Source: CAYUWM01 sp964448395 (lineage in GTDB: Bacteria > Chloroflexota > Dehalococcoidia > E44-bin15). Taken from it: 47,033 nt of DNA. A program made the translations under genes and the position numbers. Below the pieces are notes generated by a model. That model made no database searches. It was not told the DNA's origin and saw only the letters and a list, made by a program, of their open reading frames with translations. Positions 24,230-32,671 of the stretch are shown here, in pieces (the stretch's first letter is position 1; each line of letters opens with the position of its first letter). The DNA is taken from NCBI GenBank assembly GCA_964448395.1, contig CAYUWM010000004.1, positions 1 through 47,033 of the forward strand, read 5' to 3'.

Positions 24230-24370
24230 GTGCAGGCATACTGCTTCAAGTGTAGGGCAAAAGTAGAGATCAAGAACCCCCAAAAGGTCACGCTGAAGAA
24301 CGGCAGGCCAGCAACCCGGGGTGTTTGTCCGAAGTGCGGGACGAAGGTATTCCGCATCGGTAAGTCCTAA
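24230..24370 (+). CDS. Small zinc-ribbon protein (DUF5679-like), 46 residues
   Basis: The GTG start has an almost perfect Shine-Dalgarno sequence, AAAGGAGGTGAT, at the proper distance. The product begins MQAYCFKCRAKVEIKNPQKV and ends with CPKCGTKVFRIGKS, giving two CxxC pairs about 25 residues apart around a basic GRPATRG turn. It matches the small DUF5679-type proteins; their role is unknown, and nucleic-acid binding is a reasonable guess. It is a single-gene unit converging on a PHP-domain gene. A strong promoter and ribosome-binding site suggest high expression. Confidence 0.85.
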   Translation: MQAYCFKCRAKVEIKNPQKVTLKNGRPATRGVCPKCGTKVFRIGKS

Positions 24371-24417
24371 ACCGTGGTCGTCGCCGGTTTAACAGCGGAA
24401 ATGGGAAATCGGTCGGT

Positions 24418-25083
24418 TCAACCCTGTAAGGGAAAACGCTCCAGCAAGGCTTGGGAATTGGTGACCAGTATATCATCAGCCTCTTTCTCCTCCAGGCCGG
24501 CCCCGCAGACAATCCGGCGAGCGAGAGAAGGCGTGAGGAGATCCGGTTCGGTGTGGGCATCCGAGTTTACCAGGAGTTTGGCCCCCGCGAGTCGTGCTAT
24601 TCGAGCTACATGGCCGTTGGTGAGCGAGTGCCCCCTGCGGGCGCTCAGCTCCAGAAACACGCCAGAGGAAGCAGCCAGTTCGGCCTCCTCCAGGGTTATC
24701 AGCCCGGGGTGGGCCAGAACATCGACATCGGGGCACTCGACTGCCGCTCTATTCGTTCCCTGCTCCACAGGTTCGACAACGGTCTCACCATGAACCACCA
24801 CCAGCCAGGCCCCCCGCTCTTTAGCCCGTTTGGCAGCATCAGCTATGGCAGCAGGAGGCAGGTGGGTCAGTTCGACCCCGGGGACGGCTAAAATCGGCCA
24901 GTGCGCTCGCGCTAAAGCGCAGTCGGAGGCGACCTCGTCGACCAAGCGATCAAGGTAACCGATGCCGACATGATCGGTAAGGGCGATCGACCGGTAACCG
25001 TGAGTCAGGGCACGACGGATGAGTTCTACAGGAGAAAGGCAGCCATCGCTGAGCGAAGTGTGCGTATGAAAATCGTAAACCAT
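24418..25083 (-). CDS. PHP-domain phosphoesterase (histidinol-phosphatase-like)
   Basis: The 221-residue protein is a compact PHP metal-dependent hydrolase. The four metal-binding motifs are visible: DFHTHTSLSDG, ALTDHVGIGYL, VHGETVVEP with VDVLAHPG, and LLVNSDAHTEPD. It has GGAGGTGA before its start. It diverges from the inositol-1-phosphate synthase gene, 45 bases apart, and a second PHP protein lies on the other side of that gene. A role as a phosphatase in inositol-lipid metabolism is possible but unproven; histidinol phosphatase or nucleotide phosphoesterase roles are alternatives. Confidence 0.85.
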   Translation of the reverse strand: MVYDFHTHTSLSDGCLSPVELIRRALTHGYRSIALTDHVGIGYLDRLVDEVASDCALARAHWPILAVPGVELTHLPPAAIADAAKRAKERGAWLVVVHGETVVEPVEQGTNRAAVECPDVDVLAHPGLITLEEAELAASSGVFLELSARRGHSLTNGHVARIARLAGAKLLVNSDAHTEPDLLTPSLARRIVCGAGLEEKEADDILVTNSQALLERFPLQG

Positions 25084-25107
25084 AAGTCACCTCCGATACA
25101 GAGAGTT

Positions 25108-25136
25108 ATTATAAGATAGGAGACGGATTTGGGCAA
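25108..25136 (-). promoter_or_regulatory. Predicted promoter for the minus-strand PHP gene
   Basis: On the minus strand TTGCCC, a 17-base spacer and a perfect TATAAT. The -35 lies inside the first codons of the divergent inositol-phosphate synthase gene, so the two genes share a very short control region. Confidence 0.6.
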
Positions 25137-26205
25137 GATAAATGTGGCCATAATCGGTGTGGGCAACTGTGCTTCCTCACTGGTACAGGGCGTAAACTAC
25201 TACAGCGACGCTAAGGAGGATGAGCATATCCCCGGTCTGATGCACGTCAACCTGGGGGGGTACCACATACGCGATATTAATTTCGTCGCCGCCTTCGATA
25301 TCGATAAGAATAAAGTGGGCAAGGACCTGGCTACGGCGATATATACCCCGCCGAACAACACCTTCGAATTCTGCAAGGTGCCGCGCACCGGTGTCAAGGT
25401 ATCCCGGGGGATGACCCATGACGGCCTGGGCAAGTACCTCTCCCAGATTATCACCAAGGCCCCGGGGCCTACCGAGAACATCGTCGATATACTCCGCGAG
25501 ACCGAGACCGATGTAGTGGTGAACTATCTCCCCGTCGGCAGCGAGGAGGCCACCAAGTGGTACATCGAGCAGGTGCTTACCGCCGGATGCGGATTTGTGA
25601 ACTGCATACCCGTATTCATAGCCAGGGAGAAATACTGGCAGCACCGCTTTGCGGAGAAGGGCCTGCCGATTGTTGGAGACGATATCAAGAGCCAGGTCGG
25701 CGCCACTATCACCCACCGCGTGCTGACCAACCTCTTCCGCGAGCGCGGGGTGAAGCTGGAAAGAACCTACCAGTTGAATTTCGGCGGCAACACCGACTTC
25801 CTCAATATGCTGGAGCGGGAACGGCTGGAGTCCAAGAAGATATCCAAGACCAATGCCGTGACATCGCAGCTGGACTATAAAATAGACCCCAAAGATATCC
25901 ATGTAGGGCCCAGCGACTACGTGCCCTGGCTCGGCGACCGCAAGTTCTGCCACATAAGAATGGAGGGCCGCACCTTTGGCGATGTCCCGCTGAACGTGGA
26001 GGTCAAGCTCGAGGTATGGGACAGCCCCAACTCCGCCGGCGTGGTGGTGGACGCCATCCGATGCTGCAAGCTGGCGATGGACCGAGGCATCAGCGGAACC
26101 CTTATCGGGCCGTCGGCATATTTCATGAAATCACCCCCGATTCAGTATACGGACGATGAAGCCAGAATCATGGCAGAGGAATTCATAGCAGGAGATGTCA
26201 AGTAA
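25129..26205 (+). CDS. ino1: myo-Inositol-1-phosphate synthase
   Basis: The enzyme converts glucose 6-phosphate to inositol 1-phosphate using NAD. The 358-residue protein has the N-terminal NAD fold (VAIIGVGNCASSLVQGVNYY), the VVVNYLPVGSEEATKWYIEQ segment, GCGFVNCIPVFIA, GDDIKSQVGATITHR, and the QLNFGGNTDFLNM motif near residue 218. It is the short prokaryotic/archaeal type. TTG is the start, with ATAGGAGACGG upstream. It opens a gene set (PHP, glycosyltransferase, CDP-alcohol phosphotransferase) consistent with phosphatidylinositol-based lipids. Confidence 0.95.
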   Translation: MGKINVAIIGVGNCASSLVQGVNYYSDAKEDEHIPGLMHVNLGGYHIRDINFVAAFDIDKNKVGKDLATAIYTPPNNTFEFCKVPRTGVKVSRGMTHDGLGKYLSQIITKAPGPTENIVDILRETETDVVVNYLPVGSEEATKWYIEQVLTAGCGFVNCIPVFIAREKYWQHRFAEKGLPIVGDDIKSQVGATITHRVLTNLFRERGVKLERTYQLNFGGNTDFLNMLERERLESKKISKTNAVTSQLDYKIDPKDIHVGPSDYVPWLGDRKFCHIRMEGRTFGDVPLNVEVKLEVWDSPNSAGVVVDAIRCCKLAMDRGISGTLIGPSAYFMKSPPIQYTDDEARIMAEEFIAGDVK

Positions 26206-26271
26206 CCCGGTCTGTGGATGCACCTTGCATGTGTATCTATGAAGAGCTAGTCAAGAGGTCATAGCGAAAGA

Positions 26272-27042
26272 ATGAACCCCCCAGAAGCATTGGGCAGAGA
26301 AAACGGATACGGGGCGGCCGATATACACATCCACAGCACGGTCAGCGACGGAATGGCCAGTATATCCGATATCGTCGATTACGTGGCGCAGAAGGGTGAG
26401 CTGGATGTCATCGCCATCGCCGATCACGACGAAATCAGAGGCGCCTACGAGGCAAGAGAGCTGGCAGCCAAGCGCAACTACCCCTTCGAGATTGTTATCG
26501 GCATTGAGGTAAACACCCTGGAGGGGCACCTGCTGGCCCTGTATCTTGAGAGCCCGGTTCCCAGCCATCAGCCCGTCGTTGACAGCATCGCCGCGGTTCA
26601 CGAGCAGGGTGGACTGTGTATCGCACCCCATCCCATGAGCATGCTCAGCGAGAGCCTGAGCCACAGGCACATACAGCGGGTATTCGACAGCGATGACCCA
26701 CGAGTGTATTTCGACGGGATCGAGGCCATCAATGGCACCATCGTGGGGAGAATATCGAACAGAAGGGCGAAGAAGATCAACCAGCAATACAGGCTCGCCG
26801 AGACCGGCAGCAGCGATGCCCATTTCCTGATCTCAGTGGGCACCGCCGTCACACTGTTCCCGGGGCATACCGCCGAGGATTTGAGGCGCAGCATCCTCGA
26901 GGGCACAACCGTGGCGCGTAACGGCAAATCAGTAAGCTACTTCGATATCGGTCTCTGGCAGATAATCAAGCAGCAGCGCAAGAGCGGCGGGTTCTTTGTA
27001 CGAGGCATGATTAAAAATCTTACCAGGAGAATCTCTAAGTGA
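26272..27042 (+). CDS. PHP-domain metal-dependent phosphoesterase
   Basis: The 256-residue protein carries the PHP motifs ADIHIHSTVSDGMASISDIV, AIADHDEIRGAYEA, the VIGIEVNT metal site, CIAPHPMSML and GSSDAHFLISVGTA. It has the layout of COG0613-type phosphoesterases, some of which act on nucleotides or phospho-sugars. A basic 30-residue C-terminal tail (GGFFVRGMIKNLTRRISK) may associate with membranes or RNA. Its stop overlaps the GTG of the glycosyltransferase, so the two are translationally coupled. This makes a role in the same lipid pathway plausible (inference). Confidence 0.85.
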   Translation: MNPPEALGRENGYGAADIHIHSTVSDGMASISDIVDYVAQKGELDVIAIADHDEIRGAYEARELAAKRNYPFEIVIGIEVNTLEGHLLALYLESPVPSHQPVVDSIAAVHEQGGLCIAPHPMSMLSESLSHRHIQRVFDSDDPRVYFDGIEAINGTIVGRISNRRAKKINQQYRLAETGSSDAHFLISVGTAVTLFPGHTAEDLRRSILEGTTVARNGKSVSYFDIGLWQIIKQQRKSGGFFVRGMIKNLTRRISK

Positions 27043-28217
27043 AGCTGGCCCTGGTGTGCCCTTACGATTACGTATACCCCGGTGGCGTAGCCATGCATGT
27101 TGCCAATCTATACGAAGAGTTTAAGCGAATGGGGCACGATGTTCGCATCATTACCCCCTATTCCGGCCCCAGCTCGTTAATCGGCAGCAGGGACATTATC
27201 CCCATCGGGAAACCGGTGCCCATACCATCCGGCGGCTCCATCGCCAGGGTCACCATATCGCCGGTGCTGGCGCCCCCGGTGCGCATCATCCTCGAACGTG
27301 AACAGTTCGACATCATCCACATACATGAGCCGCTGTGCTCCACCCTGACCCTTACCATACTCAATCTATCGAAAGCTATAAATGTGGGTACCTTCCACGC
27401 CTGCCACCGCAAGCCGCGGGGATACCAGATAATCAGCCCCTTCGTTATGGGACTGTTCAAGAAGCTGCATGGCAGGATTGCCGTTTCTGAGCCGGCAAAG
27501 GAGTTCGTCAGCAAGTATTTCCCCGGCGACTACCAGGTAATCCCAAACGGGATAGACGTGGCGCGCTTCTCCATGCCTGCCTTGCCCCTAGAGGGGATCA
27601 GCGATGGGAAACTGAACATCCTTTTCGTCGGCCGCCCCGAAAAGCGCAAGGGTTTGAGATATCTTCTGGAAGCATATAAGCAGGTTAAAAGGGAAGTTCC
27701 GCAATCACGACTCATCGTGGTAGGTCCGGGCACGGAGAGATATGAAGCTACAGCGAGAAAGATGGAGCTAAGGGATGTGATCTTCACCGGCTATGTGGAA
27801 AACGAGCAACTCCCGGCCTATTACCACTCGGCCGACATCTTCTGCAGCCCGGCCACCGGCGGCGAGAGCTTCGGTATCATACTGCTGGAGGCGATGGCCG
27901 CTTCCAAGCCAGTCGTTGCCTCGGCGATCAGCGGCTACGCCAGCGTCATGAAAGATGGGGTAGAAGGCATAATGGTGCCCCCCAAGGCTAAGGATGCCCT
28001 GGCTGGCGCCCTGATCCAGCTGTTAAACAACCCCGGCCTGCGCCACGAGATGGGAGCCAGGGGAAGAAAAAAGGCTGAAGAATGCGATTGGCCGAACGTC
28101 GCCCAGAGGGTGAACCAGTACTACATGAGGTTAATCGAGCACAACAAACCGAATCCGCGGACCGATTCCGCTATCACATCCGGGAATATCGACTCGAAAT
28201 CGCACACCGCTGTATAG
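27039..28217 (+). CDS. GT4 glycosyltransferase (PimA-like)
   Basis: The 392-residue protein is a GT-B, family 4 glycosyltransferase. The N-terminal acceptor domain has YDYVYPGGVAMHVANLYEEF and IHIHEPLCSTLTL. The C-terminal donor domain has ILFVGRPEKRKGLRYLLEAY, the conserved SPATGGESFGIILLEAMAA signature and GVEGIMVPP. This motif set matches phosphatidylinositol mannosyltransferase-like enzymes. Given inositol-phosphate synthase upstream and a CDP-alcohol phosphotransferase directly downstream, transfer of a sugar to phosphatidylinositol is the best guess. The sugar cannot be read from sequence. Confidence 0.88.
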   Translation: MKLALVCPYDYVYPGGVAMHVANLYEEFKRMGHDVRIITPYSGPSSLIGSRDIIPIGKPVPIPSGGSIARVTISPVLAPPVRIILEREQFDIIHIHEPLCSTLTLTILNLSKAINVGTFHACHRKPRGYQIISPFVMGLFKKLHGRIAVSEPAKEFVSKYFPGDYQVIPNGIDVARFSMPALPLEGISDGKLNILFVGRPEKRKGLRYLLEAYKQVKREVPQSRLIVVGPGTERYEATARKMELRDVIFTGYVENEQLPAYYHSADIFCSPATGGESFGIILLEAMAASKPVVASAISGYASVMKDGVEGIMVPPKAKDALAGALIQLLNNPGLRHEMGARGRKKAEECDWPNVAQRVNQYYMRLIEHNKPNPRTDSAITSGNIDSKSHTAV

Positions 28218-28235
28218 GAGAAACACAAGAGAGCA

Positions 28236-28880
28236 ATGTGGCGACCAGCTCAAGTAATTAGCGACCGCACCCACCGCCTGGCCGAGCCGGTGGGGCGGCT
28301 GGTGGGGAAAACAGGGGTGCACCCCAACACCCTCACCATATTCGGGTTCCTGCTTAATTTCGGCGTCGCCTGGCTGCTCTCCCAGGGCTACTTCCTTCCC
28401 GGCGGGCTGTTGATCCTGGCAGCAGGGGTCTTCGACCTGCTCGACGGGGCTGTCGCCCGGGTAACGGGCAAGGTCACCAAGTTCGGCGCCCTCCTCGACT
28501 CAACCCTGGACCGCTACTCGGAAGCGGTGATACTGTTCGGACTCCTGTGGTACTACACGTGGCAGCAGTGTATCTCCGAGGAAGCAATCCTCATCTTTAC
28601 CACCATTATCGGCTCCCTGCTGGTCAGCTATGTACGGGCAAGGGCCGAGGGGCTTAAGCTGGATGCCGAGGTGGGAATCTTCAGGAGAACGTTGAGAATC
28701 ACCACACTATCCCTGGGACTGCTGCTGAGCCCGATTAACCCCGATCTTGCCCTGCTGGGGACACTGTGGGTCCTGGCCGTAGGCACCAACTTGACAGCGG
28801 TGCACAGACTGGTATACGTCTGGTCAAAGGCGCGGAAAGAGCAGCCACCACCACCACCACCACCGGGAAGCGCAGAGTAA
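28236..28880 (+). CDS. CDP-alcohol phosphatidyltransferase (probable phosphatidylinositol-phosphate synthase)
   Basis: The 214-residue integral membrane enzyme contains the family's catalytic motif: DLLDGAVARVTGKVTKFGAL followed by LDSTLDRYSE (DxxDGxxAR...GxxxDxxxD), around residues 68 to 97. About six membrane helices are expected. The neighbouring inositol-1-phosphate synthase suggests that it joins CDP-diacylglycerol (from CdsA) to inositol 1-phosphate, as in Actinobacteria; phosphatidylglycerophosphate synthase activity is the main alternative. The protein ends in seven prolines from a CCA repeat. It stops 4 bases from the convergent protease gene. Confidence 0.85.
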   Translation: MWRPAQVISDRTHRLAEPVGRLVGKTGVHPNTLTIFGFLLNFGVAWLLSQGYFLPGGLLILAAGVFDLLDGAVARVTGKVTKFGALLDSTLDRYSEAVILFGLLWYYTWQQCISEEAILIFTTIIGSLLVSYVRARAEGLKLDAEVGIFRRTLRITTLSLGLLLSPINPDLALLGTLWVLAVGTNLTAVHRLVYVWSKARKEQPPPPPPPGSAE

Positions 28881-28884
28881 ACCG

Positions 28885-30108
28885 CTACCGCATACGTTGC
28901 AGATACAGGAAGCCGAGGTAGCCTGCCATTATCCCCAATATCACCAGTAGTACTATTAACACGACGTAGGGAATGGCTAACCCAGAATCCTGCCCCGCAG
29001 GCCTTTCCGGGAAATCTGGATCGAGTCCCAGACTCACCCGCCACCGCTCGCCGAGGCCATCCGTATCGAAGCCGTATACCTGGAGTAAAGCCTCGTCGTC
29101 GATACTCCCGTTCTTGAACACCTGCAACAGCTCCACTATCTTATCGCCTCCGTAGCTATCAATGAGGAACTGGACCACGCTGTAGCTTTCGGCATATGAT
29201 AGCTTGGCCTCATACTGGTCAGTGGGGAAGGAACTGGAGATGCTGCGTATCGAGAACAGGGTGTCCCTGGCGATCGCCTGGTCCAGCATCTGCTGCAGGT
29301 CGGACCTCAGTTCTCCCTCAGCGTCCATGGCCAGACCCTCGTCGAGCCAGGTGGGGAGGATACCGTAAGGACCGAAAACATCCTGATGCACCACCAGATG
29401 CCCCAGCTCATGGGCGATGGCCCGCTTGCCCCATTCCATGCTGCCCGGCGCGATGCCGATGACGATTGTGCTATAGGCCGGAAAGGCGACGCCCCCCGTC
29501 CACTCGTCGGGATAGACCAGAGCACCGTGCAGGTCCCAGGAATTGGCGTAGATATAGAAGGTGGCCGGCTGGTCCAGGGAAACACCGAAATCATCGGCCA
29601 GGTCGCCCAGGGCTCCGTCGGCAGCATCGACCAACTCCTGCACGAAGGAAACATCCCCCGCATACCAGAAAAAGGTGACTTGATCGTTGGCTATATGTTC
29701 CCAGTCATATCGCAGGTCATCGAACCGGACTGTATTCGACGAGGTCTGGACTACATTGTTATCCGCATCCTCGATGGACCACCAGTATTCCACCTCCGTG
29801 CCCGGAGGCAACCCGCCGGTCTCCAGCATATCCCACCTCCAGCTGGCCGCCACCGCTTCACCGGGGGTGAAATCGACATCCACCCGGCAGCTTTCCGGGA
29901 CGAGTCCCCGACGGCTGACGCGATATTCCAGATCTATATCCACTATATCGCTACCCGCCTCCGCCTCAAGCGTGAAGGTAATGGCGGAGGGAAACTGCGC
30001 CTCGGCCCCGCTGGATATCACCGACACCCCCTCCTCGGCGAGGACGGCGCCCGAACCGAGAACCGACATGGCAAGCGATATCAGCAAAAAGGCACAAACT
30101 CGTTTCAT
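28885..30108 (-). CDS. Membrane-anchored gluzincin metalloprotease (peptidase MA-like)
   Basis: The 407-residue protein has a signal peptide (MKRVCAFLLISLAMSVLGSG to about residue 24). An extracytoplasmic beta-rich domain follows, then the zinc site AHELGHLVVHQ with the third ligand in WLDEGLAMDAEGE about 25 residues later, and a C-terminal membrane helix (VVLIVLLVILGIMAGYLGFL) with a short basic end. This is the arrangement of peptidase MA-like proteins common in Chloroflexota; the substrate is unknown. The start overlaps the prfB stop by one base, so the genes may be cotranscribed. Confidence 0.85.
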   Translation of the reverse strand: MKRVCAFLLISLAMSVLGSGAVLAEEGVSVISSGAEAQFPSAITFTLEAEAGSDIVDIDLEYRVSRRGLVPESCRVDVDFTPGEAVAASWRWDMLETGGLPPGTEVEYWWSIEDADNNVVQTSSNTVRFDDLRYDWEHIANDQVTFFWYAGDVSFVQELVDAADGALGDLADDFGVSLDQPATFYIYANSWDLHGALVYPDEWTGGVAFPAYSTIVIGIAPGSMEWGKRAIAHELGHLVVHQDVFGPYGILPTWLDEGLAMDAEGELRSDLQQMLDQAIARDTLFSIRSISSSFPTDQYEAKLSYAESYSVVQFLIDSYGGDKIVELLQVFKNGSIDDEALLQVYGFDTDGLGERWRVSLGLDPDFPERPAGQDSGLAIPYVVLIVLLVILGIMAGYLGFLYLQRMR

Positions 30109-31209
30109 TATCCCTTCCCCATAGCAAACTTGAGATAAGCGTGTATTAAATCATCCAGCTCCCCATCGAGCACGGCATCCGGGTCGCTGGTCTCGTATCC
30201 CGTCCGGTGATCCTTGACCATCTTATAGGGGTGGAGCACATAGCTCCTGATCTGATTGCCCCAGCCCGCAGCCACATGCTCACCCTTGAGCCGGGCCTGT
30301 TCCTCGGTCTGCTTCTCCAGCTGCAGTTCAACCAGACGGGCGAGGAGCACCTTCATCGCCAACTCCTTGTTCTGATACTGGGAGCGCTCGTTCTGGCAGG
30401 TGGCCACGGTGCCGGTGGGGATGTGGGTTACCCGCACCGCGCTGCTGGTCTTCTGAACGTTCTGCCCTCCATGGCCGCTGGCGCGGAAGACGTCCACCCG
30501 CAGTTCATCGGGGTCGAGCTTGATATCGACATCGCGATCCACATCCGGCATCACCTCCACCAGGGCGAAGGATGTGTGCCGCGAATGGGAGGCATCGAAG
30601 GGCGACAGCCGCACCAGGCGGTGCACGCCGCGCTCAGCCTTGAGGTAACCGTAGGCATAGAGGCCGCTTATCTCGATGAGGGCGCTCTTCACCCCCGCTT
30701 CCTCACCGGGGGAGGTATCGACCACTGTAGCCTGGTAGCCACGACGCTCCGCCCAGCGCAGATACATGCGGAGCAGCATCTCCGCCCAGTCCTGGGCCTC
30801 AGTGCCGCCGGCTCCGGCATGCACCGCGAGGAAGGCGCCGTTCCGCCCGTACTCGCCGGCGAGGAGCAACTCGAACTCCAGCTCATCGAACTTAGATGCC
30901 AGATCCTCGGCATCGGCGGCGATCTCCGCATTCATGGAGGATTCATCCTCGGAGATAGCCAGACCAGTGAGCCCCATAAGCTCACCGACCCTCTTCTCCA
31001 TATGCCGCCAGCGGTCGACCTCCGATTTCAGCTCCCCCAGTCTCCGCATCATGCCCTGGATCCTCTCCTGATCCTGCCAGAAATCGGGCTGTGACGATTC
31101 CTTCTCTATCCGGGCTATCTCCCGTTCCTGCCCGGCGATGTCAAAGACGCACCATTACATGGGAAATGCGCCCCGCTAGCTCCTCAAGCCTTTTCTTTTG
31201 CTCCTGCAT
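30108..31209 (-). CDS. prfB: Peptide chain release factor 2 with programmed +1 frameshift
   Basis: RF2 reads UGA and UAA stops. The main frame carries the GGQ catalytic motif (RASGHGGQNVQKTSSAVRVT) and codon-recognition SPFD. Codons 1 to 22 (MQEQKKRLEELAGRISHVMV, then RL) are in another frame and end CTT TGA C at 31146-31140. Skipping the T at 31143 continues as LDIAGQERE in the main frame and gives a 366-residue protein of normal length. This is the classic autoregulatory frameshift of prfB. The Shine-Dalgarno-like stimulator normally found upstream is weak here (ATGGTG). Confidence 0.95.
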
Positions 31210-31228
31210 ATTTACACCATACGACGCA

Positions 31229-31840
31229 CTAATTCTCTTCCTCTAATGATGGCTTTCGCTCAGTAATAACAAGCTCCAGGTCCTCTTTCCCTGGGATTAG
31301 TTTGAATGAAGCCCAAGCTGGATCTGTATTTGCCGCGGTTACTAAAAGCTCACCCCTATACGCTCTAATCTTAAGAGCAATGCGGTAATCATGCCACCCG
31401 TCCTCAGAAGGAATCCTAATATATTGTCCTTTTGTTGTCCAACCGAACTCAAAGTACGCTGTAGAATCACGATTTATAGTTATCGCCTCAGGATTGCCTA
31501 GTCGTGACCAGCACAACGACATGTCTTTGATTCTAACAAAACTATCACTACTTATAGTAGCACGTGGCAAGTTCTCAATATCTTGTTCTATGGTATACAA
31601 ATCTAGTACGGCGTCCTTATTAGCATTAAGATTTGAGAGAATGGCAACACAATTCTCAGCAGCACGCTTGCCCTTATTTTTTACCTCTATACGAAAGTGC
31701 GTTCCTTCAGGTCCATATATAGGACTCTGGCCTACTATATATAATTTAGGCCTATAAGACCTTTCAACCCACCACTCGCGAAAAACACCGCCTAATACAG
31801 CACCAAGCAGCGCCGCTAATATAGGCCCTACTACTTCCAT
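31229..31840 (-). CDS. AT-rich hypothetical protein with N-terminal membrane helix
   Basis: I do not recognise this 203-residue protein. It has an N-terminal membrane helix (PILAALLGAVLGGVFREWW). It continues with a soluble, probably beta-sandwich domain (LYIVGQSPIYGPEGTHFRIE, a pattern typical of small immunoglobulin-like folds), and ends in a charged tail. Base composition and codons are clearly more AT-rich than in prfB and endonuclease V on either side, which points to recent transfer. It lies 19 bases upstream of the prfB start and probably shares its transcript. Confidence 0.7.
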   Translation of the reverse strand: MEVVGPILAALLGAVLGGVFREWWVERSYRPKLYIVGQSPIYGPEGTHFRIEVKNKGKRAAENCVAILSNLNANKDAVLDLYTIEQDIENLPRATISSDSFVRIKDMSLCWSRLGNPEAITINRDSTAYFEFGWTTKGQYIRIPSEDGWHDYRIALKIRAYRGELLVTAANTDPAWASFKLIPGKEDLELVITERKPSLEEEN

Positions 31841-31892
31841 ATATTTTTACCCTGTTCCTCTACCAATTCACTACACCTTAATTTGAAGCCGA

Positions 31893-32576
31893 CTAAACTA
31901 CCACTGATGAGGGCAGCTTCCCGGCAGCGGCCAGGTGCGCCAGACGCGTCGGCTCGGGGAGGCGGTAGCCGCGGCAACACTCCAGCACCCTGCCAATCGC
32001 CGTATCCAGATCCACCTTGTGGCCGATAGAAACGTATACCGGCCTCACCCCCCTCTTGGTCCGCAGCGCCACCCCGACAACCTCGTCCCCATCGATGAGC
32101 GGGGCATGATCCCCGGGTTCCTCACCGAGCTCACCGTGCCGCCCGCACAGGATGGACTTGGCGCACCCGATGGTGGGCACGTCGAGGAACAGCCCCAGGT
32201 GGGAGGCCAGTCCCAGACGGCGGGGGTGGGCTATCCCCTGGGCATCGGCGATCACGACGTCGGGCACGGCGGTGATCCCCTCGAAGGCCGCCAGCAGCAG
32301 CGGCACCTCGCGGAAGGACAGCAAACCAGGCACGTAGGGAAAACCAGGGCGCATCGATACCACGCTCTGCTCCACCAGCGCCAGTTCAGGATAACTCAGC
32401 ACCACCACCGCCACACGCACCATGCCAGCGGCGTCCTCACCCGATATGTCAGCACCGGCTATAAGACGGGGGTCGCTGACCTCGCCGCAGCGAGCAACCC
32501 CCGCGGCCAGATTCCGCTGGATCTCCTTGGCCTCGGCGACACTGACCTGCCAGTCATGCAGCCTGAAAGCTTTCAT
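31893..32576 (-). CDS. nfi: Endonuclease V (deoxyinosine 3'-endonuclease)
   Basis: Endonuclease V nicks DNA near deoxyinosine and other deaminated bases. The 227-residue protein shows the first catalytic strand IAGADISGEDA, the PYVPGLLSFREVPLLLAAF motif that reads the lesion, DVVIADAQGIAHPRRLGLAS, and IGCAKSILCG, all in the family order. The ATG is used in preference to a TTG three codons upstream. It is divergent from rpsP, with 95 bases between the starts. Confidence 0.93.
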   Translation of the reverse strand: MKAFRLHDWQVSVAEAKEIQRNLAAGVARCGEVSDPRLIAGADISGEDAAGMVRVAVVVLSYPELALVEQSVVSMRPGFPYVPGLLSFREVPLLLAAFEGITAVPDVVIADAQGIAHPRRLGLASHLGLFLDVPTIGCAKSILCGRHGELGEEPGDHAPLIDGDEVVGVALRTKRGVRPVYVSIGHKVDLDTAIGRVLECCRGYRLPEPTRLAHLAAAGKLPSSVVV

Positions 32577-32622
32577 GCGATTCAATTATATCCGCCGCAC
32601 CTGCCGCTGACAACCTAAACCA

Positions 32623-32651
32623 TTGACACACGGCAGTTTATATCCCATAAT
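32623..32651 (+). promoter_or_regulatory. Predicted promoter for rpsP-khpA-rimM-rex
   Basis: A perfect TTGACA, a 17-base spacer and CATAAT end 20 bases before rpsP. No Rex operator-like inverted repeat was noticed near it. Confidence 0.75.
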
Positions 32652-32671
32652 AGCAAAGTTGAGGTAAAGAT

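Noticed and set aside
31053..31209. prfB as a truncated or broken gene starting at 31052
   Set aside because: The missing N terminus is encoded upstream in a shifted frame and joined by the standard CTT TGA C programmed frameshift.
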